From Fasciola hepatica (lineage: Eukaryota > Platyhelminthes > Trematoda > Plagiorchiida > Fasciolidae), in assembly GCA_948099385.1 (NCBI GenBank), contig CANUEZ040000193.1:2678501-2742500 (forward strand): a DNA stretch of 64,000 bases. The letters run 5' to 3'. Position numbers and translations under genes: made by a program. Below the pieces are notes generated by a model. It was not told the DNA's origin, did no database searches, and saw only the letters and a program-made list of their open reading frames with translations. The stretch's first letter is position 1. Every line of letters starts with the position of its first letter. This document shows, one piece after another, positions 35,801 to 48,365 of this stretch.

Positions 35801-38617
35801 GATGAACTGAAAGTTGTTTCACAGTAGATCAGTGAAATGAAGCGTTAGGATAGATCTATGATATGATGCGTTTTTACTTCGAACAAAGAAGAAGCAATTC
35901 AAACAGAAAATCGCTTATTCACATCGTCGGATTCGTAAGTGAGAAAGCAGGAGAATCGTTTCCCTCAATTTCCAAATTGATGGTGCACATCAGGAACACG
36001 ATGACAAAAATGCCAGTGTACTTACTTAATCTTATATCATTAGGAAAGCAACTGTCTCTCGCTGCTCAACTCCCAGAGCTTTTCACTTTCAATCTTATAG
36101 AAAAGTGTCAATAATCTGATTGTTTGATAACTATCTGGCAAATTACATCCATCGGAAGCCAAAGATTTATCGAATACCATGACAGAGTGAACGTGTGGTT
36201 CGGAATATCATACATACAATGTGCAAATAGAGGAATAGGACAACTTTGGGCCACATCCGTAGACTTCGGCAGCTCTTAACAAGATTAGTACAAGAAACTA
36301 TCGTCCATGAGAAAGAAGAGTGTGTAACAAGACACTTTGATTTCAAGCTGCAGGCTTACAAGTTATGAAGAAGACGCACAGCGGGAAACAGGGATCTGTC
36401 TTACGGCACTTCTAATCATATCAATACAATATACATGCAGAATGCTAACGGTGCACATAAACTGGGTCCAAGACACAAGTGAGTCCCATCTAACCAGCAC
36501 TTTCACTACTTCTGTATTACCCCTATCACCTCGTTGAATTTCGCCGTGGGATCCAAGTTGCCTCGACGAGCTGCTTTTGCGAGCAGTGCGTTTGCTTCCT
36601 GGTTTACCCATTTTGCTCCCGAAAAATTATCATAAATGAGAGGTAAATTTCAACTCTGACCTAAGCCCTATAACTTGACCATTTCGTTGAGTATTCTCCG
36701 GGTGCACAAACAACTAGCAAAGGAAACAAGCCGAGTTCATGTGTCTATCTTGATGCATTATCCAATGCTTTTGGATACTGAGCAAGTGGATCTCTTTGAT
36801 CACATCTTTCTGCATGAACAGATATCATTTTCAAGATCTTCATATCCTCACTGACGACTGTCGATGGTTTCAGCACACAACCCTCAGTTTCCTCCAGACA
36901 CGAACGATATTGATCTTCAGAAGAATCCTAAAAATGTTGTGTATTCACGTAAATCACCCATTTGAAAAACCTAAAACTATCCAATGGCCTCAGGATTCCC
37001 AATCCAATGACCTTATATGTTTGCGACAGTGTTTCAAACGCAATGTTGCATTAGTACTTGAAAGTCTTATTCTTACAAATACCAAGTTTCAAAGCCGTTA
37101 GAGAGAATCGGATAAAATCCAGTTAAGCACAAAATATCTAACAAGCAAAGAGATAACCAGCAAACGTCACATACACCCGATGATAGTTAACTACAAGTGC
37201 ACATTTCTGTATGAACGATTTTGTGTTATCTGAAGTCTATTCAATTATCGCGTAGAATTTAGCTGCAGCTGACACATCTGCAGTTATAGATTCCACTGTA
37301 AGATAGAATGCGCACCTATCACTTTAGTTGTGCAATGAAGCATGTTGCTTACGCAAACCATCCGCCAAAGACAATTTGCTGCCCACGCAATCCTTATCTG
37401 TTGAGTTCATACGACCAAAATTAGGTACAAATGTCACGAGCAGAATGACTGAGTGACAAAACAGAAATAAAGCTTCGAAAATTGAGGTGTACTACTCTTA
37501 TTGCTATGGATTCATACAAAAGGGTCATTTGAAGTTCCAAGTAGGCTCTGCTTAGTTACCTGAATGACCAATTTATCTTGCGATCCCTCCCAGTCCACCC
37601 AATCCTAGAACTGGATGGTTCATCATATCGATATTCACAATCAATTCCGTATAGCCTTATTAGAACGATTTTACAGAGGTTTTGTTTCCCTTATTGTGAA
37701 ATGGAGGGTACGATTGTGAAATAACTGTGATATTTTTGCAATTTTTTTACAGTTCCTTTAAGGTGCATAAACTAAACAAGGCTAAATTAATAAAATTGTG
37801 ATAATATGTATTTGTGGAAAGAAATATTAGATGCAATTCAATGAATATCGTCTCCGTCATTTACTGAAGACAAGGAAATATAGCAGTTGGCTTTGGTTTA
37901 AAATCTAGAATGGTACCGACTCGATATCTAGTACCATTAACAGACTCCCAATTGGTGATGTTCGCACTCGTAAGAGGAATGAACAAAATGTACCTAAAGT
38001 GATCTCTTCAATTTCTAATTTACTTTGCAACATTCATCAACTTGTGACAGTAATATTTTAGTAGTGAACCAATATTGGTTTCTCTCCTTTATCCAGGAAA
38101 CAAGCACATGTTCGTGGTAGTATGGAGCGAAAATCTGACTCGTGGACAGAATAAAACGCACATATTCGTTATGCTAGTTACATTTAAAGACTGACCACTA
38201 CCAAGAAAATCACCGTCGACTGTGGAAGCTGATAATTATCTATGCATAACCGATATGTTTTGGTGAATTCCGAAAGAAGCTTTCATATTCTCGGAGCATA
38301 CAGATGAAACGCTTACAGATGGGGTTCATTAAGATTGATGCAAAAAATTGCTCAGTATATGTTTCGAGTTTCTTGACTTAATTAAGACAGATCAGGCTAT
38401 CGGATAATGATACCAATTTATTCAGAGTTTCTTCTAATTCACACTGGTCCTTTTCTGCACTATGGGTAGTTGAATGCGCGTGATTTCGGTTGCCAGAGTA
38501 AAACACTCAGGGCAAAGTATGCCAGCAATGAGCAAGTTACGGAATTATAATTAAACTACCTAGGTTATATTTAGGTAGGTTTACTGTTCGAACAACTCGG
38601 TAGAAGACATTTCCTGG

Positions 38618-38618
<1 letters not shown>
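32886..38618. other. Single-copy stretch, no gene recognised
   Basis: Only short frames: 33,032-33,262 minus, 33,192-33,374 plus, 35,863-36,114 plus, 36,363-36,611 minus and 36,796-37,101 plus. The stretch ~36,650-36,830 reads open for about 50 codons ('SRVHVSILMHYPMLLDTEQ') without a family I recognise. No array, RNA or repeated partner in the window was found. Confidence 0.4.

Positions 38619-38669
<51 letters not shown>
38619..38669. repeat. (TA)n microsatellite
   Basis: About 50 bases of uninterrupted TA. Confidence 0.97.
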
Positions 38670-38672
<3 letters not shown>

Positions 38673-38734
38673 ATTTGGGGATTTCAAGACACATGTGGTT
38701 TGAAAATGCTTCTTAACGATGACTGCCAAACATA

Positions 38735-39205
38735 CTAACAGGAGATATTCAAGTTCGCATCAGTATGAGCTTTGTGTTGACTAAATGCTTTCGTCATTGC
38801 TTTGGCAGTGGAAAATCCAGTTAAACTGAATTTTCTGAGTGATACCCCAAAGAGAATCAAAGTTGAGTTGCAGAGGGGTGTAGTTTTGAATCCATTCTGC
38901 CGTATCATGCTCAGTGTTTTAACCCAAATAGGGGAATCAATTATCGGACAATCCACATAAAATGCACACAGATTACACATTTCAGAAGTAGATGACCTAA
39001 CATATCGAATGGATGAAACGGTCCAATGTGCACTACGATGAAATTTAGTGTCGGGAATCTCTTTCCTCAATCCAGAGTGTGAATGCTTTCGAGCGCTTTC
39101 ACTCCTTGTTGAAGATAGTTTAGTGGCTACTTTCAATGCGGCTAGTGTCTCGTGATACGAAGGCTGCATTGCAAGCTCAACAAGCGAGGGCATGCATTGA
39201 TTCAA
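38735..39205 (-). CDS. Unidentified ORF, 156 codons
   Basis: One of the longest uninterrupted frames outside recognised repeats. It starts at an ATG and encodes a Ser/Thr-rich, basic protein with no signal peptide or membrane segment evident and no motif I can name. The plus strand is also open over part of the same stretch. It could be a piece of an unrecognised element, an exon or chance. Its 5' end abuts a possible SINE at ~39,190. Confidence 0.2.
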   Translation of the reverse strand: MNQCMPSLVELAMQPSYHETLAALKVATKLSSTRSESARKHSHSGLRKEIPDTKFHRSAHWTVSSIRYVRSSTSEMCNLCAFYVDCPIIDSPIWVKTLSMIRQNGFKTTPLCNSTLILFGVSLRKFSLTGFSTAKAMTKAFSQHKAHTDANLNISC

Positions 39206-39310
39206 TCAAGAGATTCTAATCACAAGGCCCGGGTTTGATTATCTTGTAAGTGTGTGGTATATAGTGAGCCGTAGGAGGCTCAGAAACATATCATTTGGTT
39301 TGGAATATCT
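39190..39310 (+). repeat. Possible tRNA-like SINE with hammerhead-like fold
   Basis: Contains 'gcccgggtttgatt', a loose B-box match, and downstream 'gtgagccgtaggaggctcagaaac', in which GAGCC pairs with GGCTC and is followed by GAAAC. This recalls stem II and the GAAA strand of hammerhead ribozymes in flatworm SINEs. The CUGAUGA strand is degenerate. Confidence 0.3.
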
Positions 39311-41210
39311 CCCAAGACGTTATGACACCCAAAAGTCGACACACGATATTAACGACCATTATTGATTTGGATGGGAATGGAACAGGTTTAGCTTTGTTGA
39401 TAGACTTCTTTTAGCAACGTTTTGATTGTTGGGTCAACCTTCAATTTTTTGAATGGATAGCCCCGGAATCCAACAGACAGAAGTAATTTGGGTGGGTAAA
39501 CGTTTTTCAGGATAACACTCCATATGTTGTTTCACTGGAGGTTTGTATATAAAGTCATGCTCAACGATTTGTCTGTTCATTAATATTCATTGTGGGTCTT
39601 GTAAATGTATACACAACTGCAAGGCCCATTTCACACAACTGACCTCTTATGGCGCAGACTTAAACGTATTTGTAAACATTTATGTGTTCTGACGAGAGTA
39701 GTGAAAGGACAATCTACAACAGGGCCATTGGAGTCAAAAGTGCAACATGTGATGGTGCACAAGATGAAGAACTATTTCATCATCTACATGGCGGACTCTA
39801 TGCCGATAAGAGTGTTGAAAATCCTGAAGAATAAGGGCAGACCACGTATTTAATACCATACATGAACATTGCATTCTGATTAACATTTTCGGTAATTCGG
39901 TGTAAAATAATATTGTTGCATTTTTCCCCAGAGGATCCCATTCCGTTTTGGTTGTGTTCCACTGGTGGTAGCGAGAATATGGTTTTGTCTGAATTTTGGG
40001 CATAACCATTCAACACGTACAAGCAGACCCCAAGAGTGATTGTCATACAACTTCACTAATACTTGCTAGCTATCTCGCATATAAAACTAAATGATGTTAA
40101 TCATGAATGCTTTCGTGTACGAGCACGAAATGCGCCTATCGAACGCCGGTCGTATCACAATTGAAATTATCTGTATGTAGATAAATTATTGGCCATTTCA
40201 AGCTACATTTCCGTGAACAAAACGCCTTGGTATACGATCAGCAAACCATGACAGACGACGAATTGGATCAAGTAATACCAATCCTCACTGCCTATAGCCA
40301 TACAAATATTTTCTCTCTCTCAGAAACGTTCCTGCTAAAGAGACAAACGAGGTCACTTGAATAGAGGATTGCTTATATCACTCAAAAATAAAACAAATAA
40401 AAAATAGTCACAAAATTTGAGTTTATTGAGTAGGAGCAACAGCTCCATATTGCATGGCATGACTACCTAATCGTCAATCCCTCTGAATTGCGACTTTGTG
40501 ATGATCTCGCTCGGGCAATGGACTAGTCTTTGCTGCACATCATTTTCGTTCAATTGAGGTGACTGCGTGCTGCTTGCATTCTGTTTTATACTGGACACCG
40601 CACCGATTGGTCAGCAATTTTCCAGTAATCCATCTTCATTCGTTTAACGGGCATACAACTAACACCAAAGTGCTATTGTTTGAGTTTACCATTGTCAGAT
40701 CTTCATGAGCCTTTTTGCCAACCAAAACGGACATTTTGTTATTGTGTATTTAGTTTATAACTTTGATGATGACCAAGATTTTGGATGAGCTGAATGCTAC
40801 AAATAACTCATCTTTGATAATTGAGTTTCGAAAACACATGATGAAAGCGGTGAACCTGGTCACGGACTTGTTCATTGAACGTTCTTGTCATCAGTGTATT
40901 AATATAATATTGTTACAATATTGTCTTGGAAGAGCCTGTGGATAAATCGCCAATGCACTTGGGAAAGGTGACATTTTGTCTGTCCATTTGGCGGTCGAAC
41001 GGCTAATTTCACGTTGTGTTTCATTCTGCCGAAGCCTTAATTTCTCAACAGGCGTATGTCCATGCATAAGAAGGATATTGGCAAACTGTCAGCGTATTAG
41101 GCGTGATTGTTCATTTCAGATACAGCAGACAATAAAATCAGAACTATGTATGCACGGCTTTCGTTGTTGGGACGAGGTTCAAGGGCTATTCATGAACATC
41201 ATAGTTGACC
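39311..41210. other. No gene recognised
   Basis: Short frames on both strands (39,605-39,853 plus; 39,734-40,046 minus; 40,763-40,945 plus; 40,976-41,221 plus) without motifs. Clear similarity to copy A starts at about 41,211. Confidence 0.4.
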
Positions 41211-41524
41211 GGAAAAGCTAGCTTTTTCAGCCGGATTCCGAGTCTCTGTTTATCCTACTTTGACGGAGCTACTACCAAAGTGAGTTCCACCAGTTTGCTA
41301 ATGGAACAGACATAGATATCCAAGGCGAAGTAATGTTAGACGTGAAGAACCCAAATAATTATACTACACACAAAACCACGTTGTGGTCAACGAAATGAAG
41401 TTGCAACCATTTTTCTGTCTTGGTGCTATCCAGAAACTGAATTTCATCACAGTGACAGAGAAAGAGTTTGTAACCAGCTGAGGAAAAATCGGTTTTTTTG
41501 TTCGGTGCGCATTAGGTTTTGACT

Positions 41525-42897
41525 CTCAATCAAGATATTACTGTGGTGGAGTACATTTGTCAGTGATTGACATTTTCGTGTCCCCTTTGCATTAGCAGCC
41601 CGTGGTGTCTCCGTAGATCGATGAGAAACTGCACCGTGAATTGGATCGTCTACTGAATCTAAGTGTAATTGTTGAATTTGGTGAGCCAACAGTTTAGTTT
41701 AATCAAGTAGAAACTATCGAGAAGAACTCTGGATCCATTTGCCTGTCCATAGATCCAAAATATCTGAACGCTGCTGTCAGAAGAAACTGCTTACATTCGA
41801 TGGTATTCTAATGTATTTGAGTTAGGCAAATTTCCTTTCCAAGGGTCGACTTTTCGTCGAATAATTGGCAACTGAATCTGAATGAGGAATCGAGTTTTCT
41901 CACCTCTTTTGCTACCTCTATCAGTCGCTTTCGTTGACTACTATTGTCTGACGTATTGAAGATATCCAGTGACATTCTTAAGCAGCACTTGTTTGAACGA
42001 TTGATGACATGAAGCTTATGATTTGCAACGCAGTCGATGTGCTGATTTATGGTTAAACTACAGAAAAATGTGATCTACATAAGGACTATTTCCTAAAACA
42101 TCGTGTGCAACAGATTATACGCCCGAGAAAAGAATTATTCGAAAACAATGTGTCATCGTTTGGTTTGCATGTATAGATGTTGGCCAAAAAGTGAATCAGA
42201 TCCGATCGAAAGAAAATCAAGCCGATTGTAAGCATACTCGTACCCGAAAATTTCAATGGTCTGGCTGATTATTTTGGCAGATTTGGGCCACGCGTGGAAG
42301 ATTTGGTGCAGACAATTTCACAACTAACTTACAAGGAAACAATTTGGCGCTGTAGTACAGAGCATGACGATGCGTTCGAAAGGATTAAGATGGCGGTCGG
42401 TGCCACAAAGATATCAACTTACTGAAGGCCCTATCTTCCTTCAATTTTCCAGTACGACAGCAGTCAGTCGGACGCCAATTTGGTCGCTGAATTACGATTT
42501 TGAACTAGTGTATGTCCCAGTGAGACTAATGCTGATCGTAGACAAATTTTCTCATAGGTGTGTCAAGAATAACGAATACAAGTTTTCAGAGTTCGAACAA
42601 ATTTCAGTTATTGTTTGGATTTCAACATACAACGAAGAAAGCCACTTCCGTAGACGCAGTCCTGTAACAATTGGTGGATTTCATTCTAATGGATGGCTTC
42701 AGCTAGAAATAATCTGGCAATGTGGCTCATCTTATTATTATTATTTTCCAAGAATGGACGCCGATTCACACTGCGGCAATTATGTCACGAATGGAAATTC
42801 TAACGTCGAACCTGTAGTTCACACTGCAGTCAATTCAGTGCTAAGGCCGAATCGTCGGTGGAGATATCAAAAAATGATACTGACTTTTGATAAGTGA
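41525..42897 (+). pseudogene. Ty3/gypsy pol relic, copy B
   Basis: Counterpart of 1,380-3,000 with more damage. Recognisable are 'GVHLSVID', 'ELDRLLNLSVIVEFGEPTV' (~41,636-41,690) and 'DPKYLNAAVRRN'. The palm site reads NAVD at 42,027-42,038, where copy A has YADD, so a catalytic Asp is changed. About 235 bp of RNase H present in A (2,367-2,601) is missing: 'GPIFLQFSSTTAVSRT' runs directly into 'NYDFELVYVP'. That junction lies in a chimeric open frame of 177 codons (42,364-42,897) which should not be read as a new gene. Confidence 0.82.
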
Positions 42898-43059
42898 TCC
42901 GTAGACGACTCCTGTGTGATGCTGTTGGAACGAGGAAATCCCATTAGTGCAATTGTGACATACAATTTAGGACAGCGAACTCAGTAGCTTTGTTCATTTG
43001 GAGCTGATAAAAGTGCAACCCGGAGATAAAATACCAACCCGGCTACGAAAAATAAGCCC

Positions 43060-43383
43060 ACAAAATATTCACATATGGCCTGTGAGTATAAAACTACCCA
43101 GCTTGAAGGAACAGGATAAATATGGGTTTAGGATGTTCTAGGAAGACCTTATCCATGGAGAAAAGGGATGTTAAAGAGACAATTTGGAAAACAGATCAAT
43201 CGAGATTTCGGTGGATCACACAATAAAACGCAGTTACTGAGGACACGAAAGCGAAATACCAGTGCTCCTGAGAATGAGAATTGCACACATGAACCGTGGA
43301 CAATTAGAACCGACCTTCTTTATCAAAGAGAGGATGATGTGAAGGTGTTGACTAGCATGGCCCAGCCCCTTCAGAAGGTGTAA
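43060..43383 (+). pseudogene. Possible gypsy pol 3' tail, copy B
   Basis: Matches 3,127-3,460. The open segment 43,168-43,383 (71 codons) is shorter than its copy A partner because of an indel near 43,360. Just upstream, 'KVQPGDK' at ~43,010-43,035 may be the integrase C-terminal linker. Function not assigned. Confidence 0.3.
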
Positions 43384-43417
43384 CTTTATGGTCTGTCCAA
43401 ATTTGATGTCAAAGCTA

Positions 43418-43443
43418 AGGCCAGCGAAGCTGCTTCGTGGCCT
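43418..43443. repeat. Perfect short hairpin, copy B
   Basis: Same hairpin as 3,501-3,526, unchanged. Confidence 0.75.
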
Positions 43444-43892
43444 AATCAGTCTGTAACAAAACGAAAAAAATCATGCAATCTGCCGTCGACATTTGTTGTG
43501 ACAAAACAAGACACCGCAGTTTGTAATAAAAAGACCAACTCTAAATCTTGAGGTTACCCGATGGAAACACCAAAATTTCCGTGTTCCATCTATGCTACAT
43601 TTTCCTCTTTATCATAAATGCATATTTGCTGGGACAAGTTATTCTCTGAACTGATTCTTCACTCAGTGATGTTAGTTTTGAAGCTGAGCAGCAAACCATT
43701 GTTTTCAGTTGGTCAAAATTCCTCTTTCAAAGGACATATTTCCTGATCTGCAGTGACTTGCTTCGTTTGTTTCATGAGAAAAACTATTTTACGTTGACTG
43801 CGTAAGATATTCCTAAAATATATTTATGTTCATAAGTTGGACAGTTTTTAAGAGGATCCTGAATCTCATGTAGTAGGAAATCCAGTTGCATT

Positions 43893-44050
43893 TTTCGTGT
43901 AGAAAAGTCGAACGGAGCAAGCCGGAAACGAACAAGCGACACTCCGCTTACCGGGCAGATGATTCACCAACTGAGTTATCGTGGTTCGGCCAGTCGGGTG
44001 TGAATACCGTAAGTGAATAATTGATGATGCGCGGACCACTATTACAATGA
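43893..44050 (-). repeat. tRNA-like SINE fragment, copy B (minus)
   Basis: Counterpart of 3,982-4,135 with the same A-box-like 'taactcagttgg' and B-box-like 'ttgttcgtttccgg' on the minus strand. Confidence 0.6.
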
Positions 44051-44224
44051 TACACAAAAACTGTTCTGGTTTCAGTCACTGGGCAAGCACCGTCGGTCAG
44101 TTTCTAATGGGAGGAACAGCACAAGGATGAATGTGATTCAATTGACATTGAAATTATATTCATAGAATACGATGTCAGCACGAAAAACCTGAACCTTGTG
44201 TAATGGAAAATTCACTAGTATTCA

Positions 44225-44345
44225 CTGGTTTTAATCAATCTCGACTGGCCATTTCGCGATAGGTCAATAGGTAGAGCGTCTGCTCGGTAAGCGGAATGCT
44301 ACACGTTCGTTTTTAGCTCGCGACTTTCGACTTTTCCACGTGAAT
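44225..44345 (+). repeat. tRNA-like SINE fragment, copy B (plus)
   Basis: Counterpart of 4,325-4,480 but more diverged or a different subfamily: 'aggtcaataggtagagcgtctgctcggtaagcgg' is seen in parts (44,261-44,294), followed by 'cgttcgtttttagctcgcga'. Forms the head-to-head pair with 43,893-44,050. Confidence 0.5.
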
Positions 44346-45189
44346 AATGCAAGTAAATTCTCCATTACACGAAATATATTCATTTCGTTCTCTTTAACTT
44401 TTGAAATATGAGATTCCACGTAAGTATTATCGCCTACTTTAGTTTTGCATTATTTGTCGAGTATTTTAAACTGCACGACTTTGGTTACCAATGCAAATAT
44501 GCATGAAGTTAGAAAGCTTAAATTTATTTTAAGGTCAACTGTGAATACATTTTAAGACTATGAAGATGGAATTCGTTCCAGATAGTTTTCGTCACTGATA
44601 AGTAGATACTGAACTTATTAGGAGCAGCTCTTTTGCTAAACTGTCGGTTTGAGCTGACTTGATCAGGATAGAGAAATTGTTTTCAGGGTTGGATGAAGAT
44701 ATTAGTGCACTTTTTCATATCAAAGTTAGTAGCAGAAAATGTTGTACGTAATGGAGTCGAGAATAACGAGTGTAATTGTACCTGCAATGGTTCACTGTGT
44801 GCAAAAGGGCTTCAACGAGTGAGGGAAAATAAAGGCACATCGTTAACCCCGGTTCCAGTTCCAGTTGGGAATCGGTGGATGTACAAATTCGATATTGCTT
44901 AGCAAGTCCCACGAGAAAACTGTAAATACATCCATAGTTTCCAGTGGCAAGTTAGGCATTGAAACTATTGGATGAATTGCACTGACTGACTACTTCTATT
45001 ATCGTAAACTACGAAAGTCTTTCGAATAAACGGACTATTCGTTTCTCAAAGTTAATAATTTGGACTATGTCATGGCTATGACCACATTGGGAATATAAGG
45101 CCAGACAGTGAACAGTTGTTTTCGATGATTGATCTACGTACCTTAGCAGTTCAAGTGGGTGGGTTGACGGTGAAATGTATTGACTCTTC

Positions 45190-45520
45190 ATTCAATCCAG
45201 CAAAAACAGCAAGCTACGGATCTCCGACTGAATCCTGAAGACCCAGCTACGATTATCAAGAATGACGATGGGAATATAGTTCTCACCATGACAACCACAC
45301 AATAGAGACCAGGTTATACCACGGCCCGCTACCATTTTACTGTGCTTCGAAAATAACTATTAGCTAGACCAATGGTCATCTGTTCCACATGACTTGTGGG
45401 AGCGTGTGCAGAATCCATTGAGAAAAGTTGTTCACACACCAGGGTCTTGTTAGTCGACTTAACTTTGAAGCTTTACAGTCCCACGCATATTTTAATCCTC
45501 CATTTATATATGTTTAAAGT
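45190..45520 (+). pseudogene. Old Penelope-like element 3' end, copy B
   Basis: Duplicate of 5,590-5,960, with 'ggatctccgactga' and the 'ttgtgggagcgtgtgcagaa' tail. No reading frame remains. Confidence 0.55.
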
Positions 45521-46009
45521 ATCATACTAGGTCTTGGTATGCAGTGTTTGCTCTCAGATTGTTCGTATTGATCTTATTTTACTTTCATCTGTATTCAGCA
45601 CCACGTCAAAGAACCTCCTGTACAGTGCGTCGATCTCATCTTGACGCGTAACCCTATTTCCACTAACCGTTTTGCGTTTTCCACTTCGCAAGGCTCTCGT
45701 TTCTACCGCCCAGAACCACGATGGAGATTGTTTTACTGCTGTTACATAATTTTTTCTGGTTTAAATTTGAAATGCTATTCTCATCAAGAGGTCCTCGAAA
45801 AGGTTTCCTCCCGCAAACATTACCATTAGCCTTGTGAGGAATTTCTTGTTATCTTATTACCTGGGACTAAATATGGCCTTCAATTTTCCACATACTTCTA
45901 TTATTTTCTCACTCAACCCCACTCAGAATCAGAAATATACTTATTATTTTCACCACCGAATACAGAGACAGTATAATGCCCCTTATCTGTGGAACAAATT
46001 TTGAGCTCT

Positions 46010-46240
46010 TTATGGTGTTATGCTCATGAGACGAATGGCATACGGATGTGCCTGATAACTATAATCACAAATCAAATGAGACTTATCTGGTATTCAGAAG
46101 ACCCAAGGTCACAAGACATGGAATATGTGTGAGTTGAAAATTCATCTTTGATTTGGTGTATTTTAGACTGTATTGAAGGGATTCATGGGTAAGAAGTAGA
46201 ATGAAACATTTTATTTATTCGGTATTTGAAGTTTGTTATT
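46010..46240. repeat. Nearly identical block shared with copy A
   Basis: Counterpart of 7,170-7,400, with about four or five differences by eye. Confidence 0.65.
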
Positions 46241-46384
46241 TTCGTCTTGGCCAGTCACATATGAAATGGGGAATAGGACATGAGCTTTGTGACCGCTTAG
46301 TTGACATAAGTTTGAGAAAAGCACAAACTGCATATTATTTGTTGAAACGGCAGCTTTAATTTCACTGAGACTAATCAATAAGTA

Positions 46385-47035
46385 AACTCCAGTGTACAAG
46401 TGGTCAATCAGTCATGCCTAAGACAGAGAATTTGTGTGAAATAGTTCGCCAAATCAAAATAAACACATGTTTCCTTCAAATAAGTCGACCAACTGGTCGT
46501 GGTCGATTCATTTAGAGTATTTGAATACCACATCAGAGATGGAATTTTGAATCCCGCCACAGTCGGTTCTTGTGATAGTAGACAATAATCCACCGTGGCC
46601 TTGCTTGTCACCTGACCTGATCTACTGGGACATTATGTTTTTGTCCACTACAGGTCTCGGGTCACGTTACCGGTGCTTAGTGAAATAGAGCTTTGGGACT
46701 GCGCAGTATATGCCCTCCATCACACTGGTGTTGAATAATGTAACGAGAGACCGAAATGGGGTGGTTGAGATAGCTTTCGTTATTTTGTTGTGCGGCTTTG
46801 AACAAAAAAGTATCCTTTATCTTTATTTTGATATATTATTTGTCAAATCCGAACAATGTCCTTCCGGAAAACTACCCAATGATGAAAAATTCTATAATGT
46901 CATTATTTTTTCTGACGGGTGGGAATATTTGTGGAAAAGGTGGTCTAGGCCGCGTTGGTAGGAAATCATCACAAGTTGCAAGCATGAATACGATACCAGC
47001 CTGATTGGTGGGAGTACGAGCGCTGGACTGCTTCT
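46385..47035. other. ~650 bp present only in copy B
   Basis: Copy A reads from 'actgagacgaatcaataa' almost directly to 'gatcaacgaggaacgtccc'; copy B has about 650 bases between the same landmarks. On the minus strand it contains 'ggattcaaaattcc', a weak B-box match, so a SINE insertion is possible. Frames at 46,408-46,611 and 46,710-47,004 are unrecognised. Confidence 0.5.
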
Positions 47036-48089
47036 CTTTTTGTCGATCAAAGAAGAACGTCCCTTTTCGACCTCGGCTACTGGTAAAACAGTCAATGGTT
47101 ACCGTGGGAACAAATATTGTGATTCAACTGTGAAGATGGCTCGGTTTATTTGAACTAAATAAAACAAAGTCTACTGGAATACGCGTACTTCTCCAGATTG
47201 AACAGAAGTGTTTTTCTACTTCGCAAAATCAATCTTTCTTCTGGAAAAATATGGGGAATTGAAAATAATGACTTCACAACGATCACTGACACACTGAGTG
47301 CGGCGATTCTAGTTATCATCAATCAGATTCGTGGTACGGAAAAACAAGGAAACCAAGAGTCTCAGACCAGCATTAGAAGACTGCGAAGCAAAACTCGCCG
47401 TGGTTCAATAAACCATGTTAGTGAGAAATCGTGGTAGTGGTTATTCATAGCATCTGTCAACTTCAAGTGGTAGTGCTTAGCAGGTTTTAAATGCGCACTT
47501 GCATAGTTCTGGAAAAGTCAACAGTTGTTGAGTTACCTAAGTGAAAGGGGGACATCATATGCGTCCATTCGCGTTGCATGCATTTCTCAAATTGATTTGC
47601 AATATGCACTTTTGATATTATGTGAGGATAATCTGAATGAGTTACAAATACAAAAGCAATGAACAAGATGTGTCCAGGGAAGAGGAAATCCACTGTCATG
47701 AAGGGGACTGATTACATAGGATAAAGAGACCAAGAGAAGTACAAACGGTAAAAAGTGGGATCGCTTTAGTACTAGTTCAATTTGTATGTTGCAGAATCAG
47801 TGACTGAAGTTCTCTGAGCTTGCGTGTGTGTTTATAAGAAATCAGATGAAGGGTTGGAGCTGAACATGCATGCCCAGTGCACTGATTGTTGTGGAGTTCA
47901 GTTGTATTCAATTGAAACAAGATCTTGCAGAAGATGGAAGATTCAGCGCAAAGTTTGAGCAGAACTGAACCATGGCCGGTTAGAATGTTGAAAATCGAGG
48001 ACCAAATGAATATTGTCCATCTGACATGAAATCAGAATGCCACTACAATGCCGTATTTGATTTCATGGTCTGTTGATTCTTTTTTATAT

Positions 48090-48158
<69 letters not shown>

Positions 48159-48164
48159 AAGTAG
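48090..48164 (+). repeat. (TAG)n microsatellite
   Basis: Nearly pure TAG array of about 75 bases at the place of the imperfect AGT tract 8,317-8,382 in copy A. The poly-Thr frame on the minus strand is an artefact. Confidence 0.97.
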
Positions 48165-48171
48165 AATTCAA

Positions 48172-48365
48172 GAGGCGGATGATTAGCCCAGTTGATCTTG
48201 ACGCGTTTTGTGGGGTCGGATAGGCAACTTCTGAGGCAGATTGAATACCGGTCAAATGCTCACTTTCTAGACATGAATCACTTTGTATTGGATTTGCGTT
48301 GACCAAGGTAAGTGGATAGACAGTTGGATAAACGGAAAGATAAAAAGATAGTTTGTTCCCTATCT
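48172..48365 (+). repeat. tRNA-derived SINE-like element, copy B
   Basis: Counterpart of 9,139-9,345. Keeps 'ggatgattagcccagttgat' (A-box-like), a B-box-like 'ccggtcaaatgc' and the GATA-rich tail. Confidence 0.55.

Noticed and set aside
42364..42897. 177-codon frame as a novel gene
   Set aside because: It is a chimera created by a deletion in gypsy RNase H; both ends match the gypsy relic in copy A.
1111..43400. Full-length gypsy element with LTRs
   Set aside because: No pair of matching LTRs could be found around either pol relic, and the two relics are copies of each other by segmental duplication.
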